The position numbers were made by a program, and so were the translations under genes. A stretch of DNA of 5,539 nt, from positions 4,600-10,138 of the forward strand of contig DIHJ01000039.1 in NCBI GenBank assembly GCA_002420105.1, in the 5' to 3' direction. Below, in pieces: positions 5,100 to 5,539 of this stretch. A model generated the notes under the pieces. That model was not told the DNA's origin and did no database searches. It saw nothing but the letters and a program-made list of their open reading frames with translations. Source of the stretch: Nitrospira sp. UBA5699 (GTDB taxonomy: Bacteria; Nitrospirota; Nitrospiria; Nitrospirales; Nitrospiraceae). How positions within the stretch are numbered: position 1 is the first letter of the stretch; each line of letters begins with the position of its first letter.

Positions 5100-5127
5100 A
5101 GTATACCCCAGCCTCTACCTGAATCAA
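5100..5127 (-). promoter_or_regulatory. Promoter of the antitoxin-toxin(-macro) operon
   Basis: On the minus strand TTGATT (5127-5122; 4 of 6) and TATACT (5105-5100; 5 of 6) are 16 bases apart. The expected transcript start, about 7 bases after the -10, falls on the A of the antitoxin ATG (5093). No long operator palindrome was found. Confidence 0.6.
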
Positions 5128-5154
5128 ACCCCGTCGTCAACGTTGCATCGCTGG

Positions 5155-5283
5155 TCAGGCGGCTCGATGGATAGCCACGCAAACCCCACCGCCGAGGAGC
5201 AGAGAGGGGTTCGCCGCATTGACGATGGCGTCAACCGCCAGCGTGGTGATGTCGGCATGAAGGGCACGGAGGGTTGCGGGCAT
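5155..5283 (-). pseudogene. Remnant of a second macro-domain gene (N-terminal 42 codons only; direct repeat copy B)
   Basis: Reading from an ATG at 5283, 42 codons match residues 1-42 of the intact macro-domain protein with 37 identities (changes S3A, I5L, E26P, P30L, G36V), then a TGA at 5157-5155 ends the frame. The remaining three quarters of the domain, including the FPG-STG binding loop, is absent. Similarity stops near 5157, where the spacer before the TA promoter begins. G36V alters a Gly of the ADP-ribose loop, so even the peptide would not bind normally. Both copies carry Cys at position 35, which points to common descent. The DNA is about 82% identical to 4418-4543, so the split is not recent, or the two ends came from different relatives. 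Translation of the 42-residue peptide cannot be excluded. Confidence 0.87.
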
Positions 5284-5363
5284 GATTCAACGGTCCATCT
5301 TGCAGTAGCCGCCGAAGCGGAGTATGTCTGGAGCCCACTGGAGCCTATTGGGATTCCTAAAAC

Positions 5364-5539
5364 GTGTCAAGGCGCGCTGTTTGCCTCCAACATGTCCCCT
5401 TCGAAGGCCCTGGCGCTTTTGCGACGGCGCTGACTGATCGCGGCGCCGCGATCGACCGATATCTCGTTCCCAAGGACGGCCTGCCGAATGATACCGGCGA
5501 TCTGCTGATCGTGATGGGCGGGCCGATGTCGGTGAACGA
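5364..5539 (+). CDS. Class I glutamine amidotransferase (GMP-synthase-like domain), N-terminal part; continues past window
   Basis: From GTG 5364 the frame runs open to the window end (58 full codons). It begins MSRRAVCLQHVPFEGPGAF, continues with ALTDRGAAIDRYLVPKDGLP and reaches DLLIVMGGPMSV at residues 46-57. The QHVPFEGPG start and the MGGPMSV oxyanion-type loop are hallmarks of stand-alone class I glutamine amidotransferase-like proteins related to the GuaA glutaminase domain. The catalytic Cys and His/Glu would lie downstream and are not seen, so activity and substrate are open. GTG 5364 is the only plausible start: a TAA at 5358-5360 closes the frame upstream and the next ATG is inside the conserved loop. 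A weak GGGA (5350-5353) lies 10 bases before it. The gene is divergent from the macro remnant across 80 bases. Confidence 0.87.
   Translation, partial: MSRRAVCLQHVPFEGPGAFATALTDRGAAIDRYLVPKDGLPNDTGDLLIVMGGPMSVN

Noticed and set aside
5300..5328. TTGCAG, 17 bases, TATGTC as a promoter for the amidotransferase gene
   Set aside because: Spacing is good but both hexamers match consensus at only about half of positions.
4975..5433. Plus-strand frame of 152 codons across the antitoxin and macro remnant
   Set aside because: It is antisense to the antitoxin and the macro remnant and also overlaps the amidotransferase start in another frame.

Overview
The window looks like a chromosomal stretch of a GC-rich, Gram-negative bacterium with an outer membrane. 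It holds a lipoprotein with a clean lipobox, and most genes run at roughly 60-75% GC by hand count. The protein styles would fit a Nitrospirota (Nitrospira-like) genome, but that is a low-confidence impression. No rRNA, tRNA, CRISPR array or transposase gene is visible.

Left part (1-2072): the 3' end of an Asp-box (BNR-type) beta-propeller gene meets, tail to tail, a small Spy/CpxP-like periplasmic lipoprotein on the minus strand. The lipoprotein is divergent from a 114-residue protein of unknown function. The two share a short control region holding two face-to-face -10 boxes in an imperfect dyad and, in the lipoprotein leader, a hairpin followed by a T-run. The unknown protein overlaps, at its stop, a convergent three-helix membrane protein.

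Middle part (2073-4033): a 270-base spacer carries a good sigma70-like promoter and leads to a class I SAM-dependent methyltransferase of the UbiE/PmtA kind with an unusual Cys/His-rich tail. It converges on a 277-residue protein of unrecognised family. A 110-base spacer downstream of the macro-domain gene holds a hairpin and two tandem 11-base TTGACA-containing repeats.

Right part (4034-5539): the most interesting region. Reading on the minus strand there is (i) a 42-codon remnant of a macro-domain gene, (ii) an antitoxin of the PF09720/TIGR02574 type, (iii) a RelE/ParE-type toxin joined to it by a GTGA overlap, and (iv) an intact YmdB-like macro-domain gene 35 bases further on. The remnant and the 5' end of the intact gene are about 82% identical over 126 bases in the same orientation, with a fixed offset of 740 bases. 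The low-GC toxin-antitoxin (TA) module therefore sits between two copies of the macro gene's 5' end. This looks like a small TA cassette that displaced the start of a macro-domain gene and supplied or duplicated another, placing the macro gene in the TA operon. The window ends inside a class I glutamine amidotransferase gene starting from GTG, divergent from the macro remnant.
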